Assembly (NCBI RefSeq): GCF_000621625.1
Contig: NZ_JHXV01000012.1
Span: 1 to 64,000 of the forward strand
Reading direction: 5' to 3'
DNA: 64,000 nucleotides
Source of the DNA: Crocinitomix catalasitica ATCC 23190
GTDB taxonomy: Bacteria; Bacteroidota; Bacteroidia; Flavobacteriales_D; Crocinitomicaceae
The notes beneath the pieces were generated by a model. It was given only the letters and a program-made list of their open reading frames with translations, searched no databases and was not told where the DNA came from. This document shows, piece by piece, positions 1-8,025 of this stretch. The position numbers and the translations under genes are program-made. Position 1 is the first letter of the stretch. Each line of letters opens with the position of its first letter.

Positions 1-1142
1 GTTACGGTATAAGTCATCAGTCCAACCTCTGTAGGTGTATATTCTACACGATCAAGAACGTCATTATCCCATACATAAGTGTCTGCTCCTAAACCATAAA
101 AGAAAACTGATTGACCTAAACAAATAATTTCTTCGTCAACTGCTGCCACTACTTCTGGTGGACCATGAACAGTAATTTCAACTTCAAACTCACAATCCGC
201 ATCATCATCACTTGTAGCGATGTAGGTATAAACTCCTTCTGCGTCAATTGTAAAAGGAACGCCATTCTCAACTCCGTCAGACCAAGTAATTGTTCCACCA
301 ATTTCAGAAGTCGCTTCAAGCGTTACCTCTCCCCCAATACAAATATCAGTAGTTGAGACAACTGTAGTTAAAGGTTCACAGCCAGCAATACAACACAATC
401 TACCCCAAATTGGGTCTAAACCATCAGCACTCGGAGAAGAACCTAATTGACCGTCTGCTGTTCCTGTTTTATCTGTTGCAACTTGACCAGATCCATCATT
501 CAATTCCCAATATCCCACTAAATTCGGTGAATCACCTGGAATACTTAAATCTTTATTATCTAAAATTTCATCTGCTGTTCGAACCACATCCCAAATTCTC
601 AATTGCGAGATATTACCTTCGTACGAATTATTAGTGGGAAGATCCTTACCAATCCAAAGGTCACCAACGGAAGCAGTAGTCAGGTCAACTCTCATTTCAC
701 GGGTACCAAAAAAAACACCATCAGCATAAAAATTTAAAGTCGTACCTTCCCTTGACACGGCAACATGATGACATGTTCCATCAAAAAAAGTAGCGTCATA
801 AGTTCCATTATTAAAAACAAAATAATTTATACCGCCTAATTGCACACTTAACATTTTATAAAGTGAACCTCCCCAAATATTATGAAAAAAAAATGTCATG
901 CCAACCCCTGATACAGGTCTATTAGAAAATATTGTTGGATGTGCATTTTGGCCAGCGAGTTCTCCATTCACCCATGCTTCAACTGTAAAATCACCTGTCC
1001 CAATTGCATTTAAGGCGTCATTATCTGCCACAACATAGTCATCTGTACCGTCAAAAGTTAAACATTCAGCATCCTGAGAGAAAGTGGTATTTACTGAAAT
1101 TAGAAACGATAAACACAACCCAATTAATTTCTTCTTTTTCAT
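1..1142 (-). CDS. Secreted LamG/concanavalin-like domain protein (3' end outside window)
   Basis: Reading the minus strand from the ATG at 1142 gives an uninterrupted frame of 380 codons that runs off the window, so the C-terminus is missing. Residues 1-22 are a signal peptide (four lysines, a hydrophobic core, then TFSQ). Residues of about 24-220 look like a LamG/concanavalin-A-like jelly roll, with phrases such as CLTFDGTDDYVV, FTVEAWVNG, HHVAVSREGT and QLRIWDVVRT. An immunoglobulin-like or PKD-like adhesin region follows from about residue 240. Such proteins in Bacteroidota are usually large cell-surface or secreted products carrying a T9SS C-terminal signal, but that end cannot be seen here. 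No start codon upstream of 1142 looks better. Confidence 0.85.
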   Translation of the reverse strand, partial: MKKKKLIGLCLSFLISVNTTFSQDAECLTFDGTDDYVVADNDALNAIGTGDFTVEAWVNGELAGQNAHPTIFSNRPVSGVGMTFFFHNIWGGSLYKMLSVQLGGINYFVFNNGTYDATFFDGTCHHVAVSREGTTLNFYADGVFFGTREMRVDLTTASVGDLWIGKDLPTNNSYEGNISQLRIWDVVRTADEILDNKDLSIPGDSPNLVGYWELNDGSGQVATDKTGTADGQLGSSPSADGLDPIWGRLCCIAGCEPLTTVVSTTDICIGGEVTLEATSEIGGTITWSDGVENGVPFTIDAEGVYTYIATSDDDADCEFEVEITVHGPPEVVAAVDEEIICLGQSVFFYGLGADTYVWDNDVLDRVEYTPTEVGLMTYTV

Positions 1143-1546
1143 AGTCTATATACTTAGGTAACTGTTAATTATAGAATCAATCCTTAATATATTAAATTAT
1201 TTTAGATACCTACATCAATTTCTGAATTACAATCCCTTAAAACATTCTAAACTCCAATCATTCGAATAAAGTAATTTCTATAACACATTCTTCATTACTC
1301 AACACCGAAGTATCTTCATCTCATAATAATCAAAATATTAGCAGAGATTTTAATTATTGACGAAAATAAAATATCTAGCGTTGCTTGTTCAAAAAAGACT
1401 AAAAAGAGAATATATGATACCTATATCAAATCGACAAAATTCATTTTTTAATCTAATTTATATAGATCTACAAAAGTTAAAGGCACAAAAAAAACCCTAT
1501 CCACACAAAGCAGATAGGGTTTTAAATTTATTAAGTTAAAGCCGAA
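1143..1546. other. Intergenic region, no gene seen
   Basis: This AT-rich gap lies between the LamG-type gene and rpsA. Apart from the rpsA terminator at its right end, I see no coding or RNA signal. A short plus-strand frame at 1357-1539 runs into the terminator and has no recognisable protein features. Confidence 0.6.
1491..1523 (-). terminator. Rho-independent terminator of rpsA
   Basis: An 11-bp perfect inverted repeat (AAAACCCTATC at 1491-1501, GATAGGGTTTT at 1513-1523) encloses an 11-nt loop. On the minus strand the second arm runs into a T-tract. It lies 24 bp past the rpsA stop codon. Confidence 0.85.
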
Positions 1547-3418
1547 TTATTTTTCGCCTTTTTCCATTTCTGATTTTAAAGCAGATAATGCATCCAAATC
1601 ACCTAATGTTGATTTTTCGTTTGAACTATTTACTGCGTCTACTGCTTTGTTAGCACCTCCGCCTGTAGATCCAGTTGCTTTTTTACCTTTAGAAGTAGAT
1701 TTAGTAGGTGTATCATCACCTTCTTCAAACATTCTAGTATGAGAAACAACGATTTTACGTGCATCTTTGCTGAATTCAATTACTTTAAACTCAAGTGATT
1801 CTTCAACAACAGCATTAGTACCGTCAGCTTTCTTTAAATGTTTCTTAGGACAGATAGCTTCTAAACCGTAAGGTAAAGAAACGATAGCTGCTTTGTCTTT
1901 CTTCTCTTCAATAATTGTTCCTTGGTGAACAGTTCCTTCAGCGAAAGTAGTTTCAAAAACATCCCATGGATTTTCTTCCAATTGTTTGTGTCCTAATGAA
2001 ATTCTTCTGTTTTCACGATCTAATTCTAGAACAACAACATCCAATTTATCTCCAACTTTACAGAATTCTGATGGATGCTTCACTTTCTTAGACCAAGAAA
2101 GGTCAGAAATATGAATTAAACCATCAACACCTTCTTCAAGTTCAACAAACACACCGAAGTTTGTAAAGTTTCTTACAACTGCGTTATGCTTAGATTCAAC
2201 TGGGTATTTATTTTCGATATCAGCCCATGGATCTGGCATCAATTGTTTGATACCTAATGACATTTTACGCTCATCTCTATCTAACGTTAAAATCACTGCT
2301 TCAACTTCATCACCAACAGTCATGAAATCTTGCGCAGTACGTAAGTGCTGAGACCAAGACATTTCTGAAACGTGAATTAATCCTTCAACACCAGCAGCAA
2401 TCTCGATAAATGCACCGTAATCAGCAATTACAACAACTTTACCTTTTACTTTATCGCCAACATTTAATTTGTCATCTAAAGCATCCCAAGGGTGTGCATG
2501 TAATTGTTTTAAACCTAATGCAATTCTTTTCTTATTGTCATCGAAATCTAAAATTACAACATTAATTTTCTCATCTAATGTTACAATTTCTTCTGGATGA
2601 TTCACACGGCCCCAAGAAAGGTCAGTAATGTGAATTAAACCATCAACACCACCTAAATCAATGAACACACCATAAGAAGTAATGTTTTTAACAGTACCTT
2701 CTAATACTTGTCCTTTTTCTAAGCCGCCAATAATTTGTTTCTTTTGCTCTTCCAATTCAGCCTCAATAAGTGCTTTATGTGAAACAACAACGTTTTTGAA
2801 TTCGTGATTAATTTTAACCACTTTGAATTCCATATTTTTACCTACAAACTGATCATAGTCACGGATAGGCTTAACGTCAATTTGAGAACCTGGTAAGAAA
2901 GCTTCAATACCAAATACATCAACAATTAAACCACCTTTAGTACGACATTTAACAAATCCAGTGATAATTTCACCAGTTTTTAATACATCGTTCACACGTT
3001 GCCATGCTCTGTGCGTTCTTGCAGTTCTATGAGACAATACTAATTGTCCATATTTGTCTTCTAATTGTTCAACAAATACTTCAACAGTATCACCAATCGC
3101 TAAATCCGGATTATATCTGAATTCGTTAATTGCAATTACACCTTCTGATTTGTAGTTTACATTAACAACAACTTCTTTTTGTGTCAATAAAATTACTTTA
3201 CCATCAATTACTGATTTTTCAGTAATTTCATTTAACGTACTATCATAAACACCGTCTAATTCTGCTATTTCAGCAGCTGAACGACCTTCGTTTTCGTACG
3301 CATCCCAATCAAACTCAGTTTGAACTGGTTCAGAAACTGGTTGAATTGTTTCTGTTTCTTCTACTTGAGTAGTTACTTCTTGAGTTACTTCCTCTTTGTT
3401 TGTTTTTTCTTCAGCCAT
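1547..3418 (-). CDS. rpsA: 30S ribosomal protein S1
   Basis: This 623-residue protein has six S1 (OB-fold) repeats. The first two are divergent (about residues 50-115 and 135-205). Four canonical ones follow, with repeated signatures such as YGVFIDLGGVDGLIHITDLS, YGAFIEIAAGVEGLIHVSEM and FGVFVELEEGVDGLIHISDL, each ending in an ISLGxKQL-type strand; a last divergent repeat precedes the tail. Both the roughly 35-residue Glu/Thr-rich head and the Lys/Ser/Gly tail are low in complexity, as is common for Bacteroidota S1. The protein binds mRNA on the small subunit during initiation, which matters in a phylum that largely lacks Shine-Dalgarno sequences. It has its own promoter and terminator, so it is monocistronic here. 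Confidence 0.97.
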   Translation of the reverse strand: MAEEKTNKEEVTQEVTTQVEETETIQPVSEPVQTEFDWDAYENEGRSAAEIAELDGVYDSTLNEITEKSVIDGKVILLTQKEVVVNVNYKSEGVIAINEFRYNPDLAIGDTVEVFVEQLEDKYGQLVLSHRTARTHRAWQRVNDVLKTGEIITGFVKCRTKGGLIVDVFGIEAFLPGSQIDVKPIRDYDQFVGKNMEFKVVKINHEFKNVVVSHKALIEAELEEQKKQIIGGLEKGQVLEGTVKNITSYGVFIDLGGVDGLIHITDLSWGRVNHPEEIVTLDEKINVVILDFDDNKKRIALGLKQLHAHPWDALDDKLNVGDKVKGKVVVIADYGAFIEIAAGVEGLIHVSEMSWSQHLRTAQDFMTVGDEVEAVILTLDRDERKMSLGIKQLMPDPWADIENKYPVESKHNAVVRNFTNFGVFVELEEGVDGLIHISDLSWSKKVKHPSEFCKVGDKLDVVVLELDRENRRISLGHKQLEENPWDVFETTFAEGTVHQGTIIEEKKDKAAIVSLPYGLEAICPKKHLKKADGTNAVVEESLEFKVIEFSKDARKIVVSHTRMFEEGDDTPTKSTSKGKKATGSTGGGANKAVDAVNSSNEKSTLGDLDALSALKSEMEKGEK

Positions 3419-3512
3419 GTCGGCATTAAATCTTGTATCTCAACTACCTGACATTGAGAGGTTTTTATAAAATTTCCGACCAGGTTCGGTTCGTTTACCT
3501 TTAAACGGGCTG

Positions 3513-3543
3513 CAAAGATAGTGTTTTTCAGGAATTTATCCAA
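3513..3543 (-). promoter_or_regulatory. Putative rpsA promoter (Bacteroidota sigma-A type)
   Basis: On the minus strand, TTG (3541-3543) is followed after 20 bases by TATCTTTG (3513-3520). This matches the Bacteroidota housekeeping pattern TTG...TAnnTTTG. It would give a 5' leader of roughly 90 nt before the rpsA ATG. Confidence 0.65.
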
Positions 3544-3687
3544 AAAAAATAAAGTAGGCCTATTTTTGTACAATTTGGGCGTTGCAAAAGCTGTAAAAAA
3601 ACAGCTTATGCCAGGCCATCTGCACTCGCTTTTTATTTTTCGCAAAAATAAAAGAGCTCAAACAGTTACTCCTGTCCTTAACGCATT

Positions 3688-3717
3688 TTGAATATTGAAT
3701 ATGGAATCGTAAATTTG
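3688..3717 (+). promoter_or_regulatory. Putative thiolase promoter (Bacteroidota sigma-A type)
   Basis: TTG (3688-3690), 19 bases, then TAAATTTG (3710-3717) gives a good fit to the Bacteroidota -33/-7 pattern. It lies about 50 bp before the thiolase ATG. Confidence 0.7.
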
Positions 3718-3769
3718 CACCGTCTATACTAGATAGGCGTCAAAAGTATATATAACCAAAAATAATATA

Positions 3770-4945
3770 ATGAAAGATATTTTTATCATATCAGCTGTAA
3801 GAACACCAATTGGTAGTTTCGGCGGTGCTTTATCAACTGTTCCAGCTACACAATTAGGTGCAACTGCTATAAAAGGTGCATTGGCTAAAGGCAATGTAAA
3901 ACCAGAATTAATCAATGAGGTTTTTATGGGGAATGTAATGTCTGCTAATTTAGGACAAGCTCCAGCACGTCAAGCGGCTATTTTTGCTGGTTTAGGTGAA
4001 AACGTTCCTGCAACAACTGTAAATAAAGTATGTGCTTCGGGTATGAAAGCGCTTAGTTTAGCTGCACAATCTATTTTGGCTGGTGACAATGAAATTGTTG
4101 TAGCAGGCGGAATGGAAAACATGAGTATGGTACCGCATTATTATAACGCGCGTGTAGCTACTAAATTAGGTGATGTTAAAATGATTGACGGAATGGTAAA
4201 AGACGGTTTAACCGATGTTTACAATTCTGTACACATGGGCGTTTGTGCTGAAAAATGTGCTAAAGAAAACAACTTCTCTCGTGAAGAGCAAGATGCTTTT
4301 ACAATCGATTCTTATAATAAAGCGGCTAAGGCATGGTCTGACGGTAAATTTAACGACGAAGTAGTTCCTGTTGAAGTTCCTCAAAGACGAGGTGACGCTA
4401 TTATAGTAAGCGAAGATGAAGAATACAAAAACGTAAAAATGGATAAGATTCCTACTTTACGTCCTGTATTCGACAAAGAAGGAACAGTAACTGCTGCTAA
4501 TGCATCAACTTTAAATGATGGTGCATCTGCATTAATTTTAGCAAGTGCTGAAGCTGTTGAAAAATACGGTTTAAAACCTATCGCAAAAATTAAAGGATAT
4601 GGTGATGCAGCTCACGAACCAATTTGGTTTACAACTGCTCCTTCAAAAGCTATCCCAGTTGCATTAGCTAAAGCAAATTTAGAAGTAAAAGATATTGATT
4701 ATTGGGAATTAAACGAGGCTTTTGCTGTTGTTGGATTAGCGAATACTAAAATATTAGGATTAGATCCAACAAAAGTTGATGTTAATGGTGGTGCAGTTGC
4801 TATTGGACACCCTCTTGGGAATTCTGGTTCTAGAATTATTGTAACCTTAATTAATGTATTGAAACAAAACGGTGGTAAATACGGTGCTGCTGCTATTTGT
4901 AACGGTGGCGGTGGTGCTTCTGCAATGGTGATTGAGAACATCTAA
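3770..4945 (+). CDS. Acetyl-CoA C-acetyltransferase (thiolase)
   Basis: This is a 391-residue thiolase of normal family length. The nucleophile is Cys88 in NKVCASGMKALSLA. The C-terminal catalytic pair is His347 (GHPLGNSG) and Cys377 (CNGGGGAS). It condenses two acetyl-CoA to acetoacetyl-CoA or cleaves 3-ketoacyl-CoA; the sequence is most like biosynthetic/degradative acetyl-CoA acetyltransferases (AtoB/PhaA type) rather than FadA. No partner beta-oxidation gene is adjacent, so the direction in vivo cannot be told. The start is fixed by the ATG about 50 bp after a good promoter, with no in-frame extension. A strong hairpin terminator follows the stop. Confidence 0.93.
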   Translation: MKDIFIISAVRTPIGSFGGALSTVPATQLGATAIKGALAKGNVKPELINEVFMGNVMSANLGQAPARQAAIFAGLGENVPATTVNKVCASGMKALSLAAQSILAGDNEIVVAGGMENMSMVPHYYNARVATKLGDVKMIDGMVKDGLTDVYNSVHMGVCAEKCAKENNFSREEQDAFTIDSYNKAAKAWSDGKFNDEVVPVEVPQRRGDAIIVSEDEEYKNVKMDKIPTLRPVFDKEGTVTAANASTLNDGASALILASAEAVEKYGLKPIAKIKGYGDAAHEPIWFTTAPSKAIPVALAKANLEVKDIDYWELNEAFAVVGLANTKILGLDPTKVDVNGGAVAIGHPLGNSGSRIIVTLINVLKQNGGKYGAAAICNGGGGASAMVIENI

Positions 4946-4960
4946 AATTCGAATAATATT

Positions 4961-5010
4961 AAAAAAGCCTCATTGGTACTCGCTTATAGAGTTCAATTGA
5001 GGCTTTTTTT
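4961..5010 (+). terminator. Thiolase terminator (probably bidirectional)
   Basis: The arms AAAAAAGCCTCA (4961-4972) and TGAGGCTTTTTT (4998-5009) are perfect complements with a T-run after the stem. It starts 15 bp beyond the thiolase stop. A-run and T-run flanks would let it act on either strand. Confidence 0.85.
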
Positions 5011-5023
5011 ATGTCCAAAAACT

Positions 5024-5072
5024 AAAAAAAGGGGTTTTTCCTGTATAGAAACAGGAATTCCCCCCTTTTTTC
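5024..5072. terminator. Second long hairpin after the thiolase
   Basis: A long imperfect hairpin: an A-run plus GGGG and TTCCTGT on the left pair with ACAGGAA, CCCCCC and a T-run on the right, around a short ATAGAA loop. It could back up the first terminator or stop transcription from the other side. No gene ends between the two. Confidence 0.55.
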
Positions 5073-5182
5073 CCTGACAAGTAATTGCAATATTTGTATC
5101 ACGGTAATTGAAACGTCGATTACCAATTCAAATAAATACAATATGTTTTGGGAAAAATATTAGTATTAATTTTGTTGGTTGT

Positions 5183-5217
5183 AAAAAAAGACGCTAATTG
5201 GTTTTAGCGTCTTTTTT
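5183..5217 (+). terminator. Orphan rho-independent terminator
   Basis: The stem AAAGACGCTAA / TTAGCGTCTTT has a very short loop and T/A flanks on both sides. It is 238 bp past the thiolase stop, with no recognisable gene directly before it. That suggests either a small transcript ending here or an attenuator. Confidence 0.75.
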
Positions 5218-5546
5218 GTGTTTAATAAATAAGAAGAAAGACAATCGATTAACTATTATTCCCTTCCCTAACAACCGTTCATCAATTAGATGCTCTTGGC
5301 CTTACTTGCAAATTCATTCCACTTTCCAACTATAATCTTATCCTTTTAAATGCTGTTAATAGGGAGCATTTGAACTTTCTGGGACTCTTATCTGTCATAA
5401 ATACAAAAAAACCAAAACCATAACCACCACAAAATAAACCATTTACCATATTAACATTCAAAAAATGTAATACAAAACGTAAATTTATTGCAATAGATTA
5501 TAAAAGTTTCGTCTTTATCGGTGAAGAGACTTTAGAAGCACTTTGA

Positions 5547-6086
5547 ATGAAACAAGATAGTGAAAACGAACATAAATTAAACACCTTTTTTAGTGACGAA
5601 TATGTGTCATTAAAAAGATATGTTCAGTCACGAATTACGCATAGTGCAGATAGAGATGCTGAAGATATTATTCAGGATGTTGCTTTGAATCTATTATCTC
5701 GAAACAGTTCTTCACCGATTAACAATATTGCAGGCTTTGTTTATGGCTCAATAAGGAATAAAATTATTGACATTATGCGGACGCGCAAACAAAATACAAA
5801 TATTGAAATTGAGGAAGAAGATAAGATCATCGATTTAATGGAATGGCTTTACAGTCATGCTGACAATGCATATTCCGAACGAATGAAACATGAATTAAAA
5901 GAAGCAATAGCTTCCCTTCAGCCTAATTATAGAGAAGTAATTCTAGCCATTGATTTTGAAAAATTATCCTATAAAGAATTGGCGGCAGAAACAGGCATCT
6001 CACAAGGCACTTTAATGTCCCGAAGACATAGGGCTTTGGCTATTTTAAATAAAAAATTAATTACTAAAAAAAATAATAAACTTTAA
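5547..6086 (+). CDS. ECF-type RNA polymerase sigma factor
   Basis: This 179-residue protein has the two-domain ECF sigma layout. Region 2 (about residues 15-80) contains the -10 recognition segment DAEDIIQDVALNLL. Region 4 (about 120-172) holds a helix-turn-helix, SYKELAAETGISQGTLMSRR. It should direct core polymerase to a small regulon. Two small genes follow on the same strand with gaps of 10 and 26 bp, so the three form an operon. The 137-residue membrane protein next to it could be a regulator of the sigma factor, but no classical anti-sigma zinc motif is visible. Its own promoter is not obvious; only weak TAAATTTA-like boxes lie upstream. Confidence 0.9.
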   Translation: MKQDSENEHKLNTFFSDEYVSLKRYVQSRITHSADRDAEDIIQDVALNLLSRNSSSPINNIAGFVYGSIRNKIIDIMRTRKQNTNIEIEEEDKIIDLMEWLYSHADNAYSERMKHELKEAIASLQPNYREVILAIDFEKLSYKELAAETGISQGTLMSRRHRALAILNKKLITKKNNKL

Positions 6087-6096
6087 ACTCAACATT

Positions 6097-6510
6097 ATGT
6101 CAAATTATTTTAAGCATAAAATTCGCAGCAAAAGTATCGGTGAAATTGTTGGCTGGGTGCTGCTCGCTATTATCGGAATATCAGCGTTGGTTATCCTGTT
6201 CGGATTCATCATTATGTGGTTGTGGAATTGGTTAATGCCAGATTTATTTGGTCTTTCAACTATTACCTATTGGCAAGGAATGGGTCTTTGTTTATTGTCT
6301 AAGATCTTATTTGGAGGTATTGGCGGTGGCAAAGGTGGCGGGCATAAAAAGCACCACGATAAACACCATTACAATTCAGAATGTCGTGAATCTTCTAAAA
6401 ATGAAATTTCTAAATGGAAATTCTACGATAAATTTTGGGAAGAACAAGGCAACGAAGCCTTTAATGAATATGTAGCTGGTAAAAAATCAATTCCAACGGA
6501 AGAAGAGTAA
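6097..6510 (+). CDS. Small two-helix membrane protein, ECF operon
   Basis: A 137-residue protein with two hydrophobic segments (about residues 16-43 and 58-76), joined by WNWLMPDLFGL and closing in LLSKILFGGIGGG. A Gly/Lys/His-rich stretch (GGGHKKHHDKHH, about 80-91) and a charged soluble tail follow. I have the impression that the LMPxLFGL...LSKILFGG core recurs in small membrane proteins next to ECF sigma factors, but I cannot name a family. It starts 10 bp after the sigma gene and is probably cotranscribed. A role in controlling the sigma factor or in metal sensing (the His cluster) is conjecture. A shorter frame inside it (6248-6475) is a shadow. Confidence 0.75.
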   Translation: MSNYFKHKIRSKSIGEIVGWVLLAIIGISALVILFGFIIMWLWNWLMPDLFGLSTITYWQGMGLCLLSKILFGGIGGGKGGGHKKHHDKHHYNSECRESSKNEISKWKFYDKFWEEQGNEAFNEYVAGKKSIPTEEE

Positions 6511-6536
6511 ATCTTCTGACTTTAAAACTAAAACTG

Positions 6537-6755
6537 ATGAACGTTTTGATATTTAAAACTGATATTACTTCTAAAGAAGAAGTAGATCAAGTGCAGCAAA
6601 AAATCATTGATCATCCCGCAATCACTAAATTAACGGTTGACACTGAAGACATCGATAAGGTATTACGCATTGAATTGGGTGGACTTTTATCCGAAATTGA
6701 AATAATTGCCCTGGTCCAACAATTGGGGCATAAATGCGAAGTTTTGGAAAATTAA
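6537..6755 (+). CDS. Small HMA-like ferredoxin-fold protein
   Basis: A 72-residue acidic protein whose beta-alpha-beta-beta-alpha-beta pattern (MNVLIFKTDI ... ITKLTVDTED ... VLRIELGG ... GHKCEVLEN) resembles a heavy-metal-associated domain. It lacks the CxxC metal site; the only cysteine is near the C-terminus. It is the third gene of the ECF sigma operon, 26 bp after the membrane protein. Its function is unknown, and a binding partner of a neighbouring product is only a guess. Confidence 0.7.
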   Translation: MNVLIFKTDITSKEEVDQVQQKIIDHPAITKLTVDTEDIDKVLRIELGGLLSEIEIIALVQQLGHKCEVLEN

Positions 6756-6911
6756 ATAGCCCAATCGCGCCTTTAATAGATTGAACAAATTATTCGTATG
6801 GAGTCCAACTGATGATCAAGTTATTTTCGGTCAGATTTACGACTTGCAATACCTGTTCTTTTTAATTGGTGTGGATGAATTAAAAAATATATTAGTCGTC
6901 AATTCATCTGC

Positions 6912-7139
6912 TTACTTAGCATCTCCAATATAGAGTTCACCCTTAGCCTCCTCCAAAGTATAACCTGCACCGGTAAACTTAAATTCAACATTTAAAAATC
7001 CGTTACTCTTCACTTTATAAACAGTATACATTTCAAATCCAGTTTCAGTATCGCTAAAATCACTTTTTTTACAACTGGTAAGACACAAGATTGCAATTCC
7101 AACAAATAAGCCAATATAGCTTTTCATTTTAATTTTCAT
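6912..7139 (-). CDS. Small hypothetical lipoprotein
   Basis: This 75-residue product starts with a lipoprotein signal: a basic N-terminus, a hydrophobic core and the lipobox LTSC, with Cys at about residue 23, then KKSDFSDTE. An internal ATG at 7127 (MKSYIGLF) gives an equally good signal and may be the true start. The mature part is short and predicted to be beta-rich, with no known domain. It is convergent with the ECF operon and has no partner gene. Confidence 0.65.
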   Translation of the reverse strand: MKIKMKSYIGLFVGIAILCLTSCKKSDFSDTETGFEMYTVYKVKSNGFLNVEFKFTGAGYTLEEAKGELYIGDAK

Positions 7140-7262
7140 AGATATTGATCAGGTGTGGAATTTATTCAATGAAATAACGATTAAACCCTCATTTAAATTC
7201 AAGGTAATAATTTAGGAGCGCATTACATTTTTTATTTAATAATTAACAAGCAGCACTCCATT

Positions 7263-7826
7263 TTAATATTTCATTTTTTCTATTAATTCATTATTTTTAT
7301 AAATATATTTTTCCTTTAATTCTCCTTTTCGATTATAATAAAAGTAACGCGAGTCACCTGGAAATTTCCAATCGTTTATATTTCCTGATCTAATTTTAGG
7401 TGCATCTTCATGGTTGTAATCAATTTTATCAAAAAAATAACATTTTAAATTCCCATTTTTCCAATAATAATAATAATAATATTCCTTTGATATGAAAGAT
7501 TGGTTTACAAAAGAATTTGTATCAATCCGATTGAGTTTTCCAAATTTATAAAATTTCCACACACCTAAATTATACTCACCAGTATAACCTTCAAGCCCAC
7601 TGGTTTCCCTAATTATTTTAGATTCCTTTGTAATGTTTTCAATTACTCTCCACCCTTCTTCTTTTAATCTGTTAAACCTATATTTCTTTTCATAAAAGAC
7701 TGTGTCAATCTCAGAATAATCAGCTTTATTTAAGAATTGTTTGATGTATGTACTATCACCTTCTTGCCCATACATTGGCAACACGCTAAATATGAAAATG
7801 ATAAAAAAATAGTGCAAAAACCTCAT
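7263..7826 (-). CDS. Secreted MORN-like repeat protein
   Basis: I start this gene at the ATG at 7826 (MRFLHYFFIIFIFSVLPMYGQ), which supplies a signal peptide. The open frame itself extends back to 7922, but the extra 32 codons lack signal character and include a perfect hairpin (7858-7895). The mature protein is rich in Tyr/Lys/Asn, with phrases like GEYNLGVWKFYKFGKLNRID and YYWKNGNLKCYFF. These resemble the MORN-type beta-hairpin repeats found in many secreted Bacteroidota proteins. Its function is unknown. Confidence 0.65.
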   Translation of the reverse strand: MRFLHYFFIIFIFSVLPMYGQEGDSTYIKQFLNKADYSEIDTVFYEKKYRFNRLKEEGWRVIENITKESKIIRETSGLEGYTGEYNLGVWKFYKFGKLNRIDTNSFVNQSFISKEYYYYYYWKNGNLKCYFFDKIDYNHEDAPKIRSGNINDWKFPGDSRYFYYNRKGELKEKYIYKNNELIEKMKY

Positions 7827-7857
7827 CCAAGTAAAATTAACAAAATTGACCTTAAAG

Positions 7858-7895
7858 AATGAACTGCGACTAATAATTATTGGTCGCAGTTCATT
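7858..7895. repeat. Perfect 13-bp inverted repeat
   Basis: AATGAACTGCGAC (7858-7870) and GTCGCAGTTCATT (7883-7895) are exact complements around a 12-nt loop. It lies between two minus-strand genes, downstream of the T9SS gene ending at 8026 and just before the next start. On the minus strand it is followed by TTCTTTAAGG, a poor T-tract, so it could be a weak terminator or an mRNA-stabilising hairpin. Confidence 0.6.
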
Positions 7896-8025
7896 GAATA
7901 CCCGATTAAATAGGATACACAAAGATTAAAAATTCTAAGCAGAAAAATCTTATAACTAATTTAGATTTGCATAGCTAAAGTTTCGTTTCACTAAATTGGA
8001 CGATACAGGTAGAAATATGTACAAT

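Larger units (their letters stand above)
3419..3769. other. Divergent promoter region between rpsA and thiolase
   Basis: This 351-bp gap separates two divergently transcribed housekeeping genes. It holds one Bacteroidota-type promoter for each direction (listed separately). A minus-strand frame at 3385-3645 overlaps the rpsA start region and has no family features, so I do not count it as a gene. Confidence 0.6.
4946..5546. other. 600-bp gap with three consecutive hairpins
   Basis: The first 270 bp contain three separate strong hairpins with T-tracts (4961-5010, 5024-5072, 5183-5217). The rest, 5218-5546, has no gene or repeat that I can recognise and presumably carries the promoter of the downstream ECF sigma factor operon. 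A six-codon frame (M-F-W-E-K-Y) at 5143-5163 sits just before the third hairpin. Confidence 0.6.

Noticed and set aside
1357-1539. Plus-strand 60-codon frame left of rpsA
   Set aside because: It covers the rpsA terminator hairpin and has no recognisable protein features.
3385-3645. Minus-strand frame of 86 codons upstream of rpsA
   Set aside because: It overlaps the rpsA start and covers the rpsA promoter; composition is not protein-like.
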